DNA of 64,000 nt, from the NCBI RefSeq assembly GCF_008635795.1, contig NZ_VWRQ01000018.1, positions 62,001-126,000 of the forward strand, read 5' to 3'. Source of the stretch: Paenibacillus tepidiphilus. Its GTDB lineage: Bacteria; Bacillota; Bacilli; Paenibacillales; Paenibacillaceae. This document shows, in pieces, positions 42,201-51,881 of this stretch (positions within the stretch are counted from its first letter, which is position 1; each line of letters opens with the position of its first letter). The notes below the pieces were generated by a model, which saw only the letters and a list, made by a program, of their open reading frames with translations, searched no databases and had not been told where the DNA came from. A program made the position numbers and the translations under genes.

Positions 42201-45200
42201 GCAGCAACGTCTGTTCCTGCAGGTCGTCTGGGAAGCATTTCTGGATGCGGGATATGGGGAGAAAGAGGTATACGGCTCACGGACCGGCGTTTTTGCCGGG
42301 ACGGGCAAGCCGAAATATCTTGAGCTTATGGATCAAATTGAACCGTCTGCGGTTCCGGGGAATTTGCAGGCTGCCATCGCAGGAAGAATTGCGTATGCCT
42401 TTAATTTAACGGGGCCGGCCGAAGTGATTGATACGGCATGCTCTTCCTCGCTCGTTGCCGTGCATCATGCCGTTCAGGAGCTGCTTCTGGGCGGCTGCGA
42501 CATGGCCATTGCCGGCGGAGTGAACCTCTATTTGTCGATGGTGGATCAGAATGTCTATGAAATGGGAATCGCCTCGCCCGATGGACGCGCCAAGACCTTT
42601 GACCGTTCAGCTGACGGGACCGGTGGAGGAGAGGGTGTAGGCGCGGTACTATTGAAGCCGCTCCGGCAAGCAGTAGCCGATGGCGATCATATTTATGCCG
42701 TCATCAAAGGCAGTGCGGTGAATTCGGACGGGAGGTCCAACGGAATTACCGCTCCGAATGCGGCGGCCCAATCACATGTCATTGAGGAAGCCTGGAAGCG
42801 GGCAGGCCTGGACCCGGAGACGGTCACATATATTGAGGCCCATGGTACGGGAACGAAGCTTGGGGACCCCGTTGAAGTGGAGGGCATCGCCGCCGCATTC
42901 CGTAAGCACACGGAGCGCAGGCAATTTTGTGCAGTCGGGTCGGTCAAGACCAATATCGGTCATTTGGATGCAGCGGCAGGCATTGCCGGCTTCATCAAAG
43001 CGGCGCTTGCTGTCTTCCATGGCTATATCCCGGCCTCGCTCCACTTCTCCGCTCCCAACCCGCATATTGACTTTCAGGATATGCCGGTGTATGTGGCCGA
43101 TTCAGGAGAGGCGTGGCGCCCGGAATGCGGAGTCCGCAGAGCGGGTGTCAGCTCCTTCGGACTCAGCGGAACCAACTGCCATGTCATTCTGGAGGAATAT
43201 TGCATTAACCCTGAGCCGCTTCCGGCTGAAGCCGGGCAATTATTTACTTTGTCTGCCTGGTCTGCGGAAGCGCTTCTGAAATATGTGGACCGTTTCCTGC
43301 GGTTTCTCCCGGTTACCGAAGCCTCCCTGGCGGACATCTGTTATTGTTCCAGCCTGAGCCGCTCGGGTTATACCCACCGGTTAGCGGTAACCGCGAATTC
43401 CGTTCAGGACCTGCAGCGTAAGCTTGCAGTCTTTAAATCCGCGTATCTCCTGGAAGGACATGCTTTCGAGATCGGGGAAAGCGAGCAAATCTATTGGAAT
43501 CAACTGTCCAAGGCGGCTATGGACGGCGGTCAGGCAGAACTGAAGCCGGATGCTGCTTTGTCCGAGGTTGCCGCAGCCTATCTGCAAGGTGCAGCCATTG
43601 ACTGGAGGAGCTATTACCGCGGGCAAGCCCGCAAGCGGGTGCCGCTTCCTGCGTATCCCTTCGAGCAGAAACGCTGCTGGGCAGCTCCGGCCAAAGCACA
43701 GCCGGAGGCACCAGCCCCAGTAACGCCAGAGCAGGTGCCGGCTGCCGTCCAGGCTTCGGATTTCCTGCATATTCCCGGGTCGGCATTCCGCATGGGCGGC
43801 CAATTGCTGACAGAGGGCAGCTTTGACTGGGAACCGGAATATAAAGCGGATCTCGATCATTTTGCCGTTCAACTCATTCTGCAATACTTCCGCAGTTACG
43901 GATTGCTCAACGGCCAGAGCGTATATTCCGGGCAGGAAATGATCCAAAAGGCGGAAATCGCCCCTCACTATCTGCGGCTGCTCAGCTATATGCTGTCCTT
44001 CCTGCGGCAGAAGGGATTTCTGCAATCCGAGGGCGACCTTCATTCTTTAAGCGGTGCACACCCCGATAGGGATGTGAAGGATTTATGTGCGGAATATTGC
44101 CGGCGATATCCGGAGTTTGCAGGCAGCTTCCAGGTTCTGCTTTATTGCTTCCAGGCCTATCCCGATGTTCTATCCGGCAGACGTTCCCCGCTGAGCGTAC
44201 TTTTCCCGGACGGAACCTCCCGTTTTCTGCAGTCATTTGCCAACCGGGGACGGACTTTGGGTGATCTGCATGAAATCATGGCGGTGCAAGCCTTGCAGCA
44301 GCATATCGCCGTGTTGGCCCGGCTTCGCCAGCCCGTCCGGATTCTGGAGGTGGGAGCGGGCTCGGGGACTATAGGCAAAGCGATTTTCGCCGGACTTGCC
44401 GGGCTGCAGGTCGAATACTGCTATACGGATTTAGGGCGGTCGATTGTCCTGGAGGCCAGTAAGCAATTCAAGGAATATCCGTTTGTGCAGTTTCAGGTCT
44501 TTAATATTGAGGAAGACCCGTATGCGCAAGGGTTCGAGCCCGGCCAATTCGATATCATCGTCGGACTGAATGTGATTCACGCCACCCGCAATTTGAGACG
44601 TTCCTTATCGCAGCTGAAGAAGGTTTTAGCAGCAGGCGGGGTGCTGTATCTCATTGAAAAAGTGCTGAGCGAGCCCGGTGAGAACCTGGTGTGGGGCTTA
44701 ACCGAGGGCTGGTGGCACTTTGAAGATACGGATTTACGGCCAGAATCTCCGCTGCTCTCTGCTCTGGCATGGGAGAAGCTTCTGCAGGAAGAGCAGTTCG
44801 CGGATGTCCGAAGCTACTCACTGGAATGGGCGGGGGCTTCGGGTACGCAAACCGACACGGCACTCATCACCGGTTCAATGGGCAAGACTGTGGCCCTGCA
44901 GCCTGAGGAGCTGCTGTATGAGGTGCGCTGGATTCCCAAGGCACCGGATGCGGGTCCGGTCAGTCCGCCCGGCGGCAGCTGGCTGATCTTCCGGGATGAG
45001 CTGGGAATCGGGGATCACTTGTCCAGGCAGCTCATGGAGCGGGGATGCAGCATTATTACAGTGGATAAGGGAAGTGAATTCACCTTCCAGAACGGCAACC
45101 GGTTTGCAATAGATGCCGGAGAAGAGGTTCATTATATCCGTCTTCTGAGCATTCTGGCTGAACAAGGGCGGCAGATTTCCGGTGTGATTCACCTCTGGCC

Positions 45201-46905
45201 GTGTACGGCCCTTACGGAGGTGCCCGACAGTAGCACGGCAGACGAAATGCTGCAAGCAGGGCTCTACAGTGTCACCTACCTCACAAGAGCCATGCTGAGC
45301 TTCGGGAACCTTGAGGGGGCAGATATCCGGGTCGTGACCAATCAGGCTGTGATGCTCGCCGGAGACAAAGCCATCTCTCCCGGGAAGTCGTCGCTCCTGG
45401 GACTTGTCAAAGTCATCTCCCAAGAGCATCCCAAGCTGCGCTGCTATGCGCTCGATGTGGATACCGGCGCATACTCCGCAGAAGAAGTGGCGGCTTTGAT
45501 CATGAAGGAGCTCACGGAGAACAAGAATGACGGGCTGGTCGCTGTCCGCCAGGAACGATGGGTTCAGGAGCTGACCCGTTTCCATCCGGAGAATCACCCC
45601 CGGCAGGAATTTAGGGTCCGCGAGGCTGGAATCTATATCGTTACCGGCGGTGCGGGCAGGCTGGGTATGGAGATCAGCAGGTATCTGGCCCGGGAGAAGC
45701 CGGTCAAGCTGGTCATTATCAGCCGCTCCGTATTGCCGGACAAGCCTCTCTGGAGACAGTGCCTGGAGCACCCGCCCGAAGGTATGCATCCTTCGGATAT
45801 CCGCAAGCTGGCGGCGTTCCTGGAAATGGAGGACAACACCGGGTCGGAGATTTACTATTTTGCCGGAGATGTTGCCGATGAGGAACGCATGAGCGAGATT
45901 ATGGCGGAAGTCCGGGGAATACCGGGAAGCATTCACGGGGTTGTCCATTGCGCGGCGGCACCGGGTGCCGCCAGTCAACCGCTGGAAGTCCAGACTCCGG
46001 AGAAATTCCGCCAGGTGCTGCAGCCCAAGATTCAGGGAACGATGGTGCTGGACAGCCTGCTGGCTCAAGATCCACTGGATTTCTTTGTGGTCTACTCCTC
46101 CGTCGCCTCGCTCTGGGGCGGTGCCGGAGGAGCCGATTACGCCGCCGCCAATGCCTTCCTGGATGCCTTCAGTGCCGGACGCAATGCACGCGGCAAGAAC
46201 ACGCTGGCCGTGAATTGGTATGCATGGGAAGGGCTGACCGACCCCGGCTGCATGGGCTATATGCCGGTCGGCGATGCCTTGGCCGCCCTCCGCATCGGGC
46301 TTTCCCGCCGGATGGATCAGGTGGTTATCGGAAAGTTCGACCCGCAAGTGCTGGCCGAGTGGGCGCCGATGATGAAGATCCGGCTGGCGCCTGATGTGCT
46401 TCGCGCAGCTTCCTCCGACGCTCCCAAGGATAAGGGTGAGCCCGTTCCGATACTTGCCCCGGTCAGCGTGAAAGAGGTCCGCCTGAAGGGCAGGGATGAC
46501 GGAGGATTTACAGAGCTGGAGAAGCAGATTTCACTGATTTGGGCTGAGGTGCTGGGTTACGAAGAGATTGACGTCAACGACAACTTTTTTGATATCGGAG
46601 GTGACTCTCTGCTGATCCTTAAGGTCTTGAACCTGGTCAATGAGCAGGTAGATCCGGAGGTAGAAGCAGGTGACTTATTCTCCTATGGCACTGTTGCCAG
46701 GCTGGCGCAATATATCGGAGACAAGCGAGCTGCCCCGCAGGAAGCGGCAGTACTGCAGCCATCGGCGGGATTAACGGCACCGGTACCGCCGCCAGCGGCG
46801 GGAGCAACGGCTCCGGAGGATGACGCCTTGCGGCGGCTGATTAAGAGCGTCAAGAATGACGGCGTCTCTGTCGGCGAGGCGATGAAAGGATTTGAGGAGC
46901 TATGA
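39280..46905 (+). CDS. Hybrid NRPS-PKS: half C - A - T - KS - cMT - KR - ACP (trans-AT)
   Basis: About 2541 residues. Residues 1-250 match only the rear half of a condensation domain; no HHxxxDG is present. The A domain (YTSGSTGRPKG near 408) has a hand-read pocket D-P-Q-N-I-A-I-I-N, which I cannot assign. The carrier ESGGNSL is near 798, followed by a Ser-Asn-Gly linker. The ketosynthase has TACSSSL (Cys near 1053), EAHGTGT and NIGHLD. The post-KS linker ends PLPAYPFEQKRCW, and no acyltransferase follows. A C-methyltransferase (LEVGAGSGTIGKAI near 1690), a ketoreductase (VTGGAGRLGMEI near 2122; DYAAANAF) and an ACP (IGGDSLLIL near 2439) complete it. The final stretch (KNDGVSVGEAMKGFEEL) looks like a docking tail. 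AAGGGGAG gives ATG 39280. The stop overlaps the next start as ATGA. Confidence 0.92.
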   Translation: MVYDVDLRSKIIDEYWMKKLSPQLPKEMLPAQDPSAGSSAGDKECWEAVIPETTVRQLEQVSGGSELARLIILLTAVSGLLSRYTEHGETLMGTTSLRRSGQETGQLLYLRNRVEQGKPWKTLLDVMHAELSRSFNHQGLPLERVTERLLSLPGFQREALQQIAVVDEGLQTSPAGLMLFPLVVKWKCGDCAQGPGLQFMFDPNVYDSAIIRSFAANLVHVLGVLTKEPWSSLDAGGFPMLAPTECEILLTTLNNTFYKKNSVSLLHQFLEEQAARTPDQTALVQDERKITYLELNRRANGLAGILREHGAGPDRIVGIMVRQSIEMIVAINAVLKAGGAYCPLDPELPQERLRQMMEDSGMELVLTIGAHLEEAGPCKSIDITAPFVAGCEADNLPPLSAPHHLAYVLYTSGSTGRPKGVMIEHRSIVNQIAGLMLRYPFDASLRHVLLAPYTFDPSVQQVYLPLATGGTLYLIPKAKVTDPDFFWGLVRQEKINVINTVPSLMEVLLEQTDGLPHQLAYVIMAGEAFTHELAHRLKQCFDIRYLFNIYGPTEATINTTLHEWQPGSKSGTVPIGKPLTNYQVYVLDDRQRLLPYGAAGELYIGGAGLARGYINRPELTGKAFVAHPFSPGARLYRTGDQVRWLPGGNLQFIGRIDHQVKINGMRVELGEIENILREYPGIKESALVHGGSASSAELSAFYTRSSADDSPADAITQERLAAHLRRFVPEYMVPVHFVELARMPVTVNGKTDKNALKVPRRLTGFAGPRNAAEEKLTEIWRKLLGSEDFGIHSSFFESGGNSLSVVRLQSRINQAFQVKLTLSQLFTHHTIALQAEALQPAKAEKANAKRDDQQPVQSRNAGWNVGGSNGSNGSNGSNESNEGRSRENNDIAVIGMACRFPQAESYGEFWDNLCRGVDSVGVISQQRVRDILPESAVSGELAASFPRGAYLDRIDTFDPQFFQISPNEAAMMDPQQRLFLQVVWEAFLDAGYGEKEVYGSRTGVFAGTGKPKYLELMDQIEPSAVPGNLQAAIAGRIAYAFNLTGPAEVIDTACSSSLVAVHHAVQELLLGGCDMAIAGGVNLYLSMVDQNVYEMGIASPDGRAKTFDRSADGTGGGEGVGAVLLKPLRQAVADGDHIYAVIKGSAVNSDGRSNGITAPNAAAQSHVIEEAWKRAGLDPETVTYIEAHGTGTKLGDPVEVEGIAAAFRKHTERRQFCAVGSVKTNIGHLDAAAGIAGFIKAALAVFHGYIPASLHFSAPNPHIDFQDMPVYVADSGEAWRPECGVRRAGVSSFGLSGTNCHVILEEYCINPEPLPAEAGQLFTLSAWSAEALLKYVDRFLRFLPVTEASLADICYCSSLSRSGYTHRLAVTANSVQDLQRKLAVFKSAYLLEGHAFEIGESEQIYWNQLSKAAMDGGQAELKPDAALSEVAAAYLQGAAIDWRSYYRGQARKRVPLPAYPFEQKRCWAAPAKAQPEAPAPVTPEQVPAAVQASDFLHIPGSAFRMGGQLLTEGSFDWEPEYKADLDHFAVQLILQYFRSYGLLNGQSVYSGQEMIQKAEIAPHYLRLLSYMLSFLRQKGFLQSEGDLHSLSGAHPDRDVKDLCAEYCRRYPEFAGSFQVLLYCFQAYPDVLSGRRSPLSVLFPDGTSRFLQSFANRGRTLGDLHEIMAVQALQQHIAVLARLRQPVRILEVGAGSGTIGKAIFAGLAGLQVEYCYTDLGRSIVLEASKQFKEYPFVQFQVFNIEEDPYAQGFEPGQFDIIVGLNVIHATRNLRRSLSQLKKVLAAGGVLYLIEKVLSEPGENLVWGLTEGWWHFEDTDLRPESPLLSALAWEKLLQEEQFADVRSYSLEWAGASGTQTDTALITGSMGKTVALQPEELLYEVRWIPKAPDAGPVSPPGGSWLIFRDELGIGDHLSRQLMERGCSIITVDKGSEFTFQNGNRFAIDAGEEVHYIRLLSILAEQGRQISGVIHLWPCTALTEVPDSSTADEMLQAGLYSVTYLTRAMLSFGNLEGADIRVVTNQAVMLAGDKAISPGKSSLLGLVKVISQEHPKLRCYALDVDTGAYSAEEVAALIMKELTENKNDGLVAVRQERWVQELTRFHPENHPRQEFRVREAGIYIVTGGAGRLGMEISRYLAREKPVKLVIISRSVLPDKPLWRQCLEHPPEGMHPSDIRKLAAFLEMEDNTGSEIYYFAGDVADEERMSEIMAEVRGIPGSIHGVVHCAAAPGAASQPLEVQTPEKFRQVLQPKIQGTMVLDSLLAQDPLDFFVVYSSVASLWGGAGGADYAAANAFLDAFSAGRNARGKNTLAVNWYAWEGLTDPGCMGYMPVGDALAALRIGLSRRMDQVVIGKFDPQVLAEWAPMMKIRLAPDVLRAASSDAPKDKGEPVPILAPVSVKEVRLKGRDDGGFTELEKQISLIWAEVLGYEEIDVNDNFFDIGGDSLLILKVLNLVNEQVDPEVEAGDLFSYGTVARLAQYIGDKRAAPQEAAVLQPSAGLTAPVPPPAAGATAPEDDALRRLIKSVKNDGVSVGEAMKGFEEL
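41881..41925 (+). repeat. Five 9-bp units coding a Ser-Asn-Gly/Glu linker
   Basis: Five tandem units, three AGCAACGGC and two AGCAACGAA, encode an SNG/SNE linker between the carrier domain and the ketosynthase. Being in frame, copy changes would only alter linker length. Confidence 0.9.
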
Positions 46906-49900
46906 GCAATCCGTTTATTGAATCCATCTTGCAGCTTGTTGCCAAAGATGAACTTTCGGAAGACAATGCCTACTCGTTGATCAAGGCCCACCAGTCGGCT
47001 GCCGGTGACCTGTCGAAAGACATTGCCATTATCGGCATCTCCTGCCGGTTTCCCCAAGCAGGCAACAAGGAGGAGTTCTGGCATAATGTGGCCAGCGGCG
47101 TGAACGGCATCCGGCCATTTCCAGCCGGCCGCATGGAGAGCATCCGGCCCTTCCTGGGTGAAGACGATTCCGGGGGCCCTTATTATCAAGCGGGTTACCT
47201 GGACGACATTGATACCTTCGATGCGGAATTCTTCAATATTCTTCCCGGCGAAGCCCAATATATGGACCCGCAGCAGCGGATCTTTATGGAGACCGGCTAC
47301 GAAGCGATTGAGGATGCCGGGTACGGCGGGGAACGTATCCGCAACGCCGATACCGGTGTATATGTCGGCTTCAGCGAAGCCAGATATAAGGACATGGTAT
47401 CGGAGGAGGTCCCCGCAGCATTTGTGGGCAATTTCCCGCCGGTGGTGGCAAGCAGGCTATCCTATGCCTTGAACCTGTCCGGACCGGCGGTAAGTATTGC
47501 GACAGCCTGCTCGTCCTCTCTGGTTGCCCTGCATCTGGCCTGCGAAGGATTGCATGCGGGAGACTGCTCGATGGCGCTGGTTGGAGGCGTAGCCATCGGA
47601 CCGCTGCCGGCCAAGCTGGAGAACGGGGGCGGTTTGGGGATTACGTCCAGCGAGGGCAAATCCCGCAGCTTTGATGCCGGCGCGAACGGTACTGCGTGGG
47701 GCGAGGGCTGCGGAGCAGTTCTGATCAAGCCGCTGAAGCAGGCGGAAGCGGACGGGGATTATATCTATGCCGTCATCAAGGGGAGCGCGATCAACCAGGA
47801 CGGAACCTCCAACGGTATCGCGTCCCCCAATGCTTTGGCCCAGGAGGAGGTGCTGGTCAAGGCGTGGACCCGCGCGGGGATTGACCCGCTGACCATCAGC
47901 TACATCGAAGCCCATGGGACCGGCACCAGGATCGGAGATCCCATCGAGATCAAGGGGCTGACCAATGCATTCCGGAGATTCTCACCGAAATATCACTTTT
48001 GCGGTGTCGGCTCCGTCAAGAGTAATATCGGTCATCTGGATTCCGCTTCGGGCATGGCCGGCTTAATCAAGACGGTAATGGCCCTCCAGAAGCGGCTGAT
48101 GCCGCCGTCCATCCACTTTGCCGAGCCCAATCCGCTGATGAGCCTGCAGCGGTCCCCGGTCTATATCAATACCCGGCTGAAGGAATGGAGCGCTCCGGCC
48201 GGCCAGCCCCTGCGGGCGGGAGTGAGCTCGTTCGGGCTCAGCGGCACAAATTGCCATGTTGTAGTGGAAGAGTACCGGCGCCGCCAAGCGGTCCGCAGGC
48301 CGCCGCTGCGCCCAGTGCAGATATTTGCGCTTTCGGCACGCAACGAAGCTTCCTTGCGGAGGCTCATCGGTAAATATATTGAATTTATCAGCGGCATTGA
48401 TGCAGCCGCAGACCTGGAGGAAATCTGCGCTGTGCTCAGTACAGGGCGTGAGCATCACGCTTGCCGCCTGGCGATCCCGGCAGCAGACCCCGAAATGCTT
48501 CTGCACAAGCTGCGCCAGGCTTATCGTGCCTGCGGCCCGCAGGATTGGCTGGCCCTGCGTCAGGAAGGGGTGTATTCCTCGCTCTGTCCGCCGGGCCATC
48601 CGCTGCGGGCAGAAGACAGCGATGATGAGCCGGCTGCGCTTGCCCGGGCCTATGCGCAGGGAGGGAGCGTCCAGTGGCCGGAGTATTATCCGCAGGCCAG
48701 CTACGCGAAGCGGCCCTTGCCCACCTATGCATGGGAACGCACAAGGTACTGGGCGGAAGCGCCGGCCCGGCGGCCCGGCCGCCGTAAGCAGGAGGATGTA
48801 CGGGGAACAACGGAAGTCCGGCTCTCGGACGGCGGAGGCTCTACCCCGACGGAGTCGGAGCACCGGCTGGCCCGGCTTTGGGGCAAGGTGCTCGGCCTGG
48901 AGCGGCTGGATGTAAATGACGATTTTTTTCTGCTGGGCGGAGATTCTCTGCTGGCCACAGATCTGATCAATCGCATCAAAGGGGAGTTCGGAGCCGGAGT
49001 GACCATGGCCCAGTTCTTTCAATTCCCCAGCATTCGCGGGCTGGCTGGTCTGCTCCCGGCTGCAGCAGAAGAAGCTGCAGCAGCGGCCGCACCGCAAGAA
49101 GCTGCAGAAGCGGCTGCATCGGAAGAAGCTGCTACAGCAGCCGCTTCCGGCCAGGCCCGGGAGTTCTACCCGCTCTCCCATGCCCAGAGAAGGCAGTTTG
49201 TTCTCAACCAGCTGGCCGGACAAAGTCTGAACTACAATATGCCGGGTGCTGCGGTCATCACCGGACCTGTAGATGTGCAGCGCTTCAAGGATACGTTCGC
49301 GGAGCTGATCCGCAGGCACGAATCCTTCCGGACGGTATTTGACGTTACAGAGGATGAGATTGTCCAGCGTATCTTGCCTGATGCCGATTTTAGGGTCCAA
49401 TATGAAGCGGAAGCCAGAGAGGTTAGCCCGGAGGACATTTTACGGAGCTTTATCCGGCCTTTTCAGCTCGAAGAGGCTCCGCTGCTCCGGGTGGGATTAT
49501 TCAGGCTCAGGGCACCGGAAGGAGGCGGGGAGCGGCATCTTTTCCTGTTCGATATGCATCACATTATCTCCGACGGTGTATCGATGGAGCTCCTGCTGAA
49601 GGAATTCTCAGCGTTATACCTGGGGAACGCTCTGCCTGCTCTAAAGAGCCAATATAAGGATTATGTTCTCTGGCAATCCGCGCAGATGCACAGTGATGTC
49701 ATGCGGCGGCAGGAAGCCTATTGGAGCCGGATATTGGCAGAGGATGATCATGGACAGCTTCCGGTCCTTGACATGCCCCATGACTTCCCGCGTCCTCCGA
49801 TCATGACGTTTGAAGGGGACGTGTACAGCGTAACGATTCCGTCCGGGCAGGTGGACCGGCTGAAGGCCCTGTCGCTGGAGCACGGGGCAACGTTGTACAT

Positions 49901-51878
49901 GACGATGCTTGCCGTGTACAGCGCACTGCTTCACATCTATACAGGACAAGAGGAGGTGGTGATCGGATCGTTAATCGCGGGGCGCCGTTACCAGGGTTCC
50001 GAGCAGATGATCGGCCTGTTTACGAATTATTTGCCGATCCGCAGCTCTCCGGCTGGCACCCTCCGGTTCAAGGATCTGCTCAAAGCGGTGGTCAGGCAGA
50101 CGGTCGAAGCTTACGACCATCAGGATTACCCGTTCGAGAAAATGGTCGATCTGTTGAAGCGCAAGCGGGATCTGTCCCGAAACCCGATCTTCGATACCAT
50201 GCTGATCCTGCATAACCAGGGAACCCGGAATCAAAGGTTCGAACTGGACTCTATCCTGATCGAAATGATGGACTGGGAGAGAACGACCTGTACCCTGGAT
50301 TTGAAGCTCGATCTGTTTCAAGGCTCGCAGGGTGAGCTGAATTGTTCTTTTGAATTCTATACACGCCTGTTTCGCAAGGAGTCGATTGTCCAATTTGCCA
50401 AGCACTTCCTGTCTCTGGTGGAGCAGATCGCGGACGATCCGGAGCGCAGACTGTCAGAATACCGGATTCTCACTCTCCAGGAGGCAGCAGTCATCGAGCG
50501 CAAAAGAAAAGTGAAGCAGGGACAATTCCAGCTCCCGCCGCTGGAGAGGGTGAAGTCTACGGGGCACAGTCCATTATCCTTCCGGCAAAGGCAGATTGTC
50601 CGCAGCAGGGAGACGATGAACAATCTTGTTGTCCATGCCCTGCTCCAGGGGGAGGTTCAGCAGGAGGTGCTTGCCAGGGCACTGGAAGTATTTCACCGGG
50701 AGACGCCAGATGCCAGAATCGTACTGCTGGAAGATGAGAGGGGACATGGGCAGGCTGTTCTGGAGTCAAGTGCCCCCGGGCCCGTTATATCGCCTCTTCC
50801 GGAAGATAGGAACGGTGAGCAGCCCATTTCGGCGCTGCTGCTGGAGGAAACGCGTCACCGCTTTGAGTTGTCCAGAGGTCCGCTATACCGGATAAATATG
50901 CTCCAGGACAGTAAGGATCTAAACCATATCATCTTAACGGTTCACCCGTTCATTGCAGAATGCCTGGATGTAAGCAGAATGCTTACTGACATCCTCCGGA
51001 GCTACCGGGAATTAATAGAAGAGCTGACGGCCCAGCAGCCGCTGAAGCTGCCGAAAGCGAACAATCCGGGCGCAGCCGATGTTAAGGAAGCGGCGTATGC
51101 CTTGAGCTTTGCAAGCTGGCAGCAGCGTCTGCTGAATGAAGGTTATCTGGAGCCGCAGCGAACGTATTGGACTGGAGCGCTGAGGCAGCCCCTGCCGCGG
51201 CTTGAATTCAGACTGAAGCGCGGCGGGCCGGATCAAGCCGGTGCCGGAATTCCATGGCACCATACCGGCATCACCCTGCCTCACCAGACAATAGATCTTC
51301 TTCACCGTTTCGCTGCTCCTTATGATGCCGATGTAACAGAGCTGCTGCTGTCCTGTTATATCATGCTGCTCCGGCAGCTTACCCAGGCAGAGGAGATATT
51401 GGTAGGCACTGTGATGAACGGAAGCGTCCGGTCAAGTGAGAGCGGATTACCCTTTAACTACCAGCCTCTGATTCCGCTGCGGCTGTCGCTGCAGCAGAGC
51501 ACTTCCTTCGGCGCGCTGCTTGAGCTGGTCAAGCAGGAGATTGAAGCGGGAAGATCATCCATGCTATATCCCTATGATCTCCAGCTGGTTAACGCCGGGA
51601 GGACACCTGAATTCAAGGAAGCCTTGTATCAGGTGCTATTTTCGGAAGAAGAATGGCCCTTGACGCCTGAGGGTGTCCACCTCCCGGAATTTCATCAGTA
51701 TATGCCGGAAGAAGCGCTTCTTAAGCTGGCAGTGGCCAGAAGTGATCAGGGGTTGCACTGTACGTTCTATTGGGACGATTCCCGTCTGGAAGCAGGCTAT
51801 GTCCGTTCCATGGCACAAAGATACCAAAAAATACTAGAAACGCTTGTTCAGAGCGTTACTAATCCCAAGGAGGAATAA
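46902..51878 (+). CDS. Hybrid PKS-NRPS: KS - carrier - C - degenerate C
   Basis: 1658 residues. The N-terminus (FIESILQLVAKDELSEDNAY) looks like the docking partner of the preceding protein's tail. The ketosynthase spans about 40-450, with TACSSSL (Cys near 203), EAHGTGT and NIGHLDS. The post-KS linker ends PLPTYAWERTRYW. No acyltransferase or reductive domain is seen. A carrier domain (LGGDSLLATDL, Ser near 681) is followed by an Ala/Glu-rich linker. A condensation domain (about 755-1200) has MHHIISDG near 886. A second C-like domain fills about 1215-1650, but its active-site line reads VHPFIAECLD, lacking the second His and the Asp-Gly, so it is probably inactive for condensation. No adenylation domain follows, so the next amino acid must come from another protein. 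Confidence 0.9.
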   Translation: MSNPFIESILQLVAKDELSEDNAYSLIKAHQSAAGDLSKDIAIIGISCRFPQAGNKEEFWHNVASGVNGIRPFPAGRMESIRPFLGEDDSGGPYYQAGYLDDIDTFDAEFFNILPGEAQYMDPQQRIFMETGYEAIEDAGYGGERIRNADTGVYVGFSEARYKDMVSEEVPAAFVGNFPPVVASRLSYALNLSGPAVSIATACSSSLVALHLACEGLHAGDCSMALVGGVAIGPLPAKLENGGGLGITSSEGKSRSFDAGANGTAWGEGCGAVLIKPLKQAEADGDYIYAVIKGSAINQDGTSNGIASPNALAQEEVLVKAWTRAGIDPLTISYIEAHGTGTRIGDPIEIKGLTNAFRRFSPKYHFCGVGSVKSNIGHLDSASGMAGLIKTVMALQKRLMPPSIHFAEPNPLMSLQRSPVYINTRLKEWSAPAGQPLRAGVSSFGLSGTNCHVVVEEYRRRQAVRRPPLRPVQIFALSARNEASLRRLIGKYIEFISGIDAAADLEEICAVLSTGREHHACRLAIPAADPEMLLHKLRQAYRACGPQDWLALRQEGVYSSLCPPGHPLRAEDSDDEPAALARAYAQGGSVQWPEYYPQASYAKRPLPTYAWERTRYWAEAPARRPGRRKQEDVRGTTEVRLSDGGGSTPTESEHRLARLWGKVLGLERLDVNDDFFLLGGDSLLATDLINRIKGEFGAGVTMAQFFQFPSIRGLAGLLPAAAEEAAAAAAPQEAAEAAASEEAATAAASGQAREFYPLSHAQRRQFVLNQLAGQSLNYNMPGAAVITGPVDVQRFKDTFAELIRRHESFRTVFDVTEDEIVQRILPDADFRVQYEAEAREVSPEDILRSFIRPFQLEEAPLLRVGLFRLRAPEGGGERHLFLFDMHHIISDGVSMELLLKEFSALYLGNALPALKSQYKDYVLWQSAQMHSDVMRRQEAYWSRILAEDDHGQLPVLDMPHDFPRPPIMTFEGDVYSVTIPSGQVDRLKALSLEHGATLYMTMLAVYSALLHIYTGQEEVVIGSLIAGRRYQGSEQMIGLFTNYLPIRSSPAGTLRFKDLLKAVVRQTVEAYDHQDYPFEKMVDLLKRKRDLSRNPIFDTMLILHNQGTRNQRFELDSILIEMMDWERTTCTLDLKLDLFQGSQGELNCSFEFYTRLFRKESIVQFAKHFLSLVEQIADDPERRLSEYRILTLQEAAVIERKRKVKQGQFQLPPLERVKSTGHSPLSFRQRQIVRSRETMNNLVVHALLQGEVQQEVLARALEVFHRETPDARIVLLEDERGHGQAVLESSAPGPVISPLPEDRNGEQPISALLLEETRHRFELSRGPLYRINMLQDSKDLNHIILTVHPFIAECLDVSRMLTDILRSYRELIEELTAQQPLKLPKANNPGAADVKEAAYALSFASWQQRLLNEGYLEPQRTYWTGALRQPLPRLEFRLKRGGPDQAGAGIPWHHTGITLPHQTIDLLHRFAAPYDADVTELLLSCYIMLLRQLTQAEEILVGTVMNGSVRSSESGLPFNYQPLIPLRLSLQQSTSFGALLELVKQEIEAGRSSMLYPYDLQLVNAGRTPEFKEALYQVLFSEEEWPLTPEGVHLPEFHQYMPEEALLKLAVARSDQGLHCTFYWDDSRLEAGYVRSMAQRYQKILETLVQSVTNPKEE

Positions 51879-51881
51879 GTA

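Noticed and set aside
43200..43700. Possible acyltransferase after the first ketosynthase
   Set aside because: The segment lacks GxSxG and the AT His motif and ends in the usual post-KS linker.
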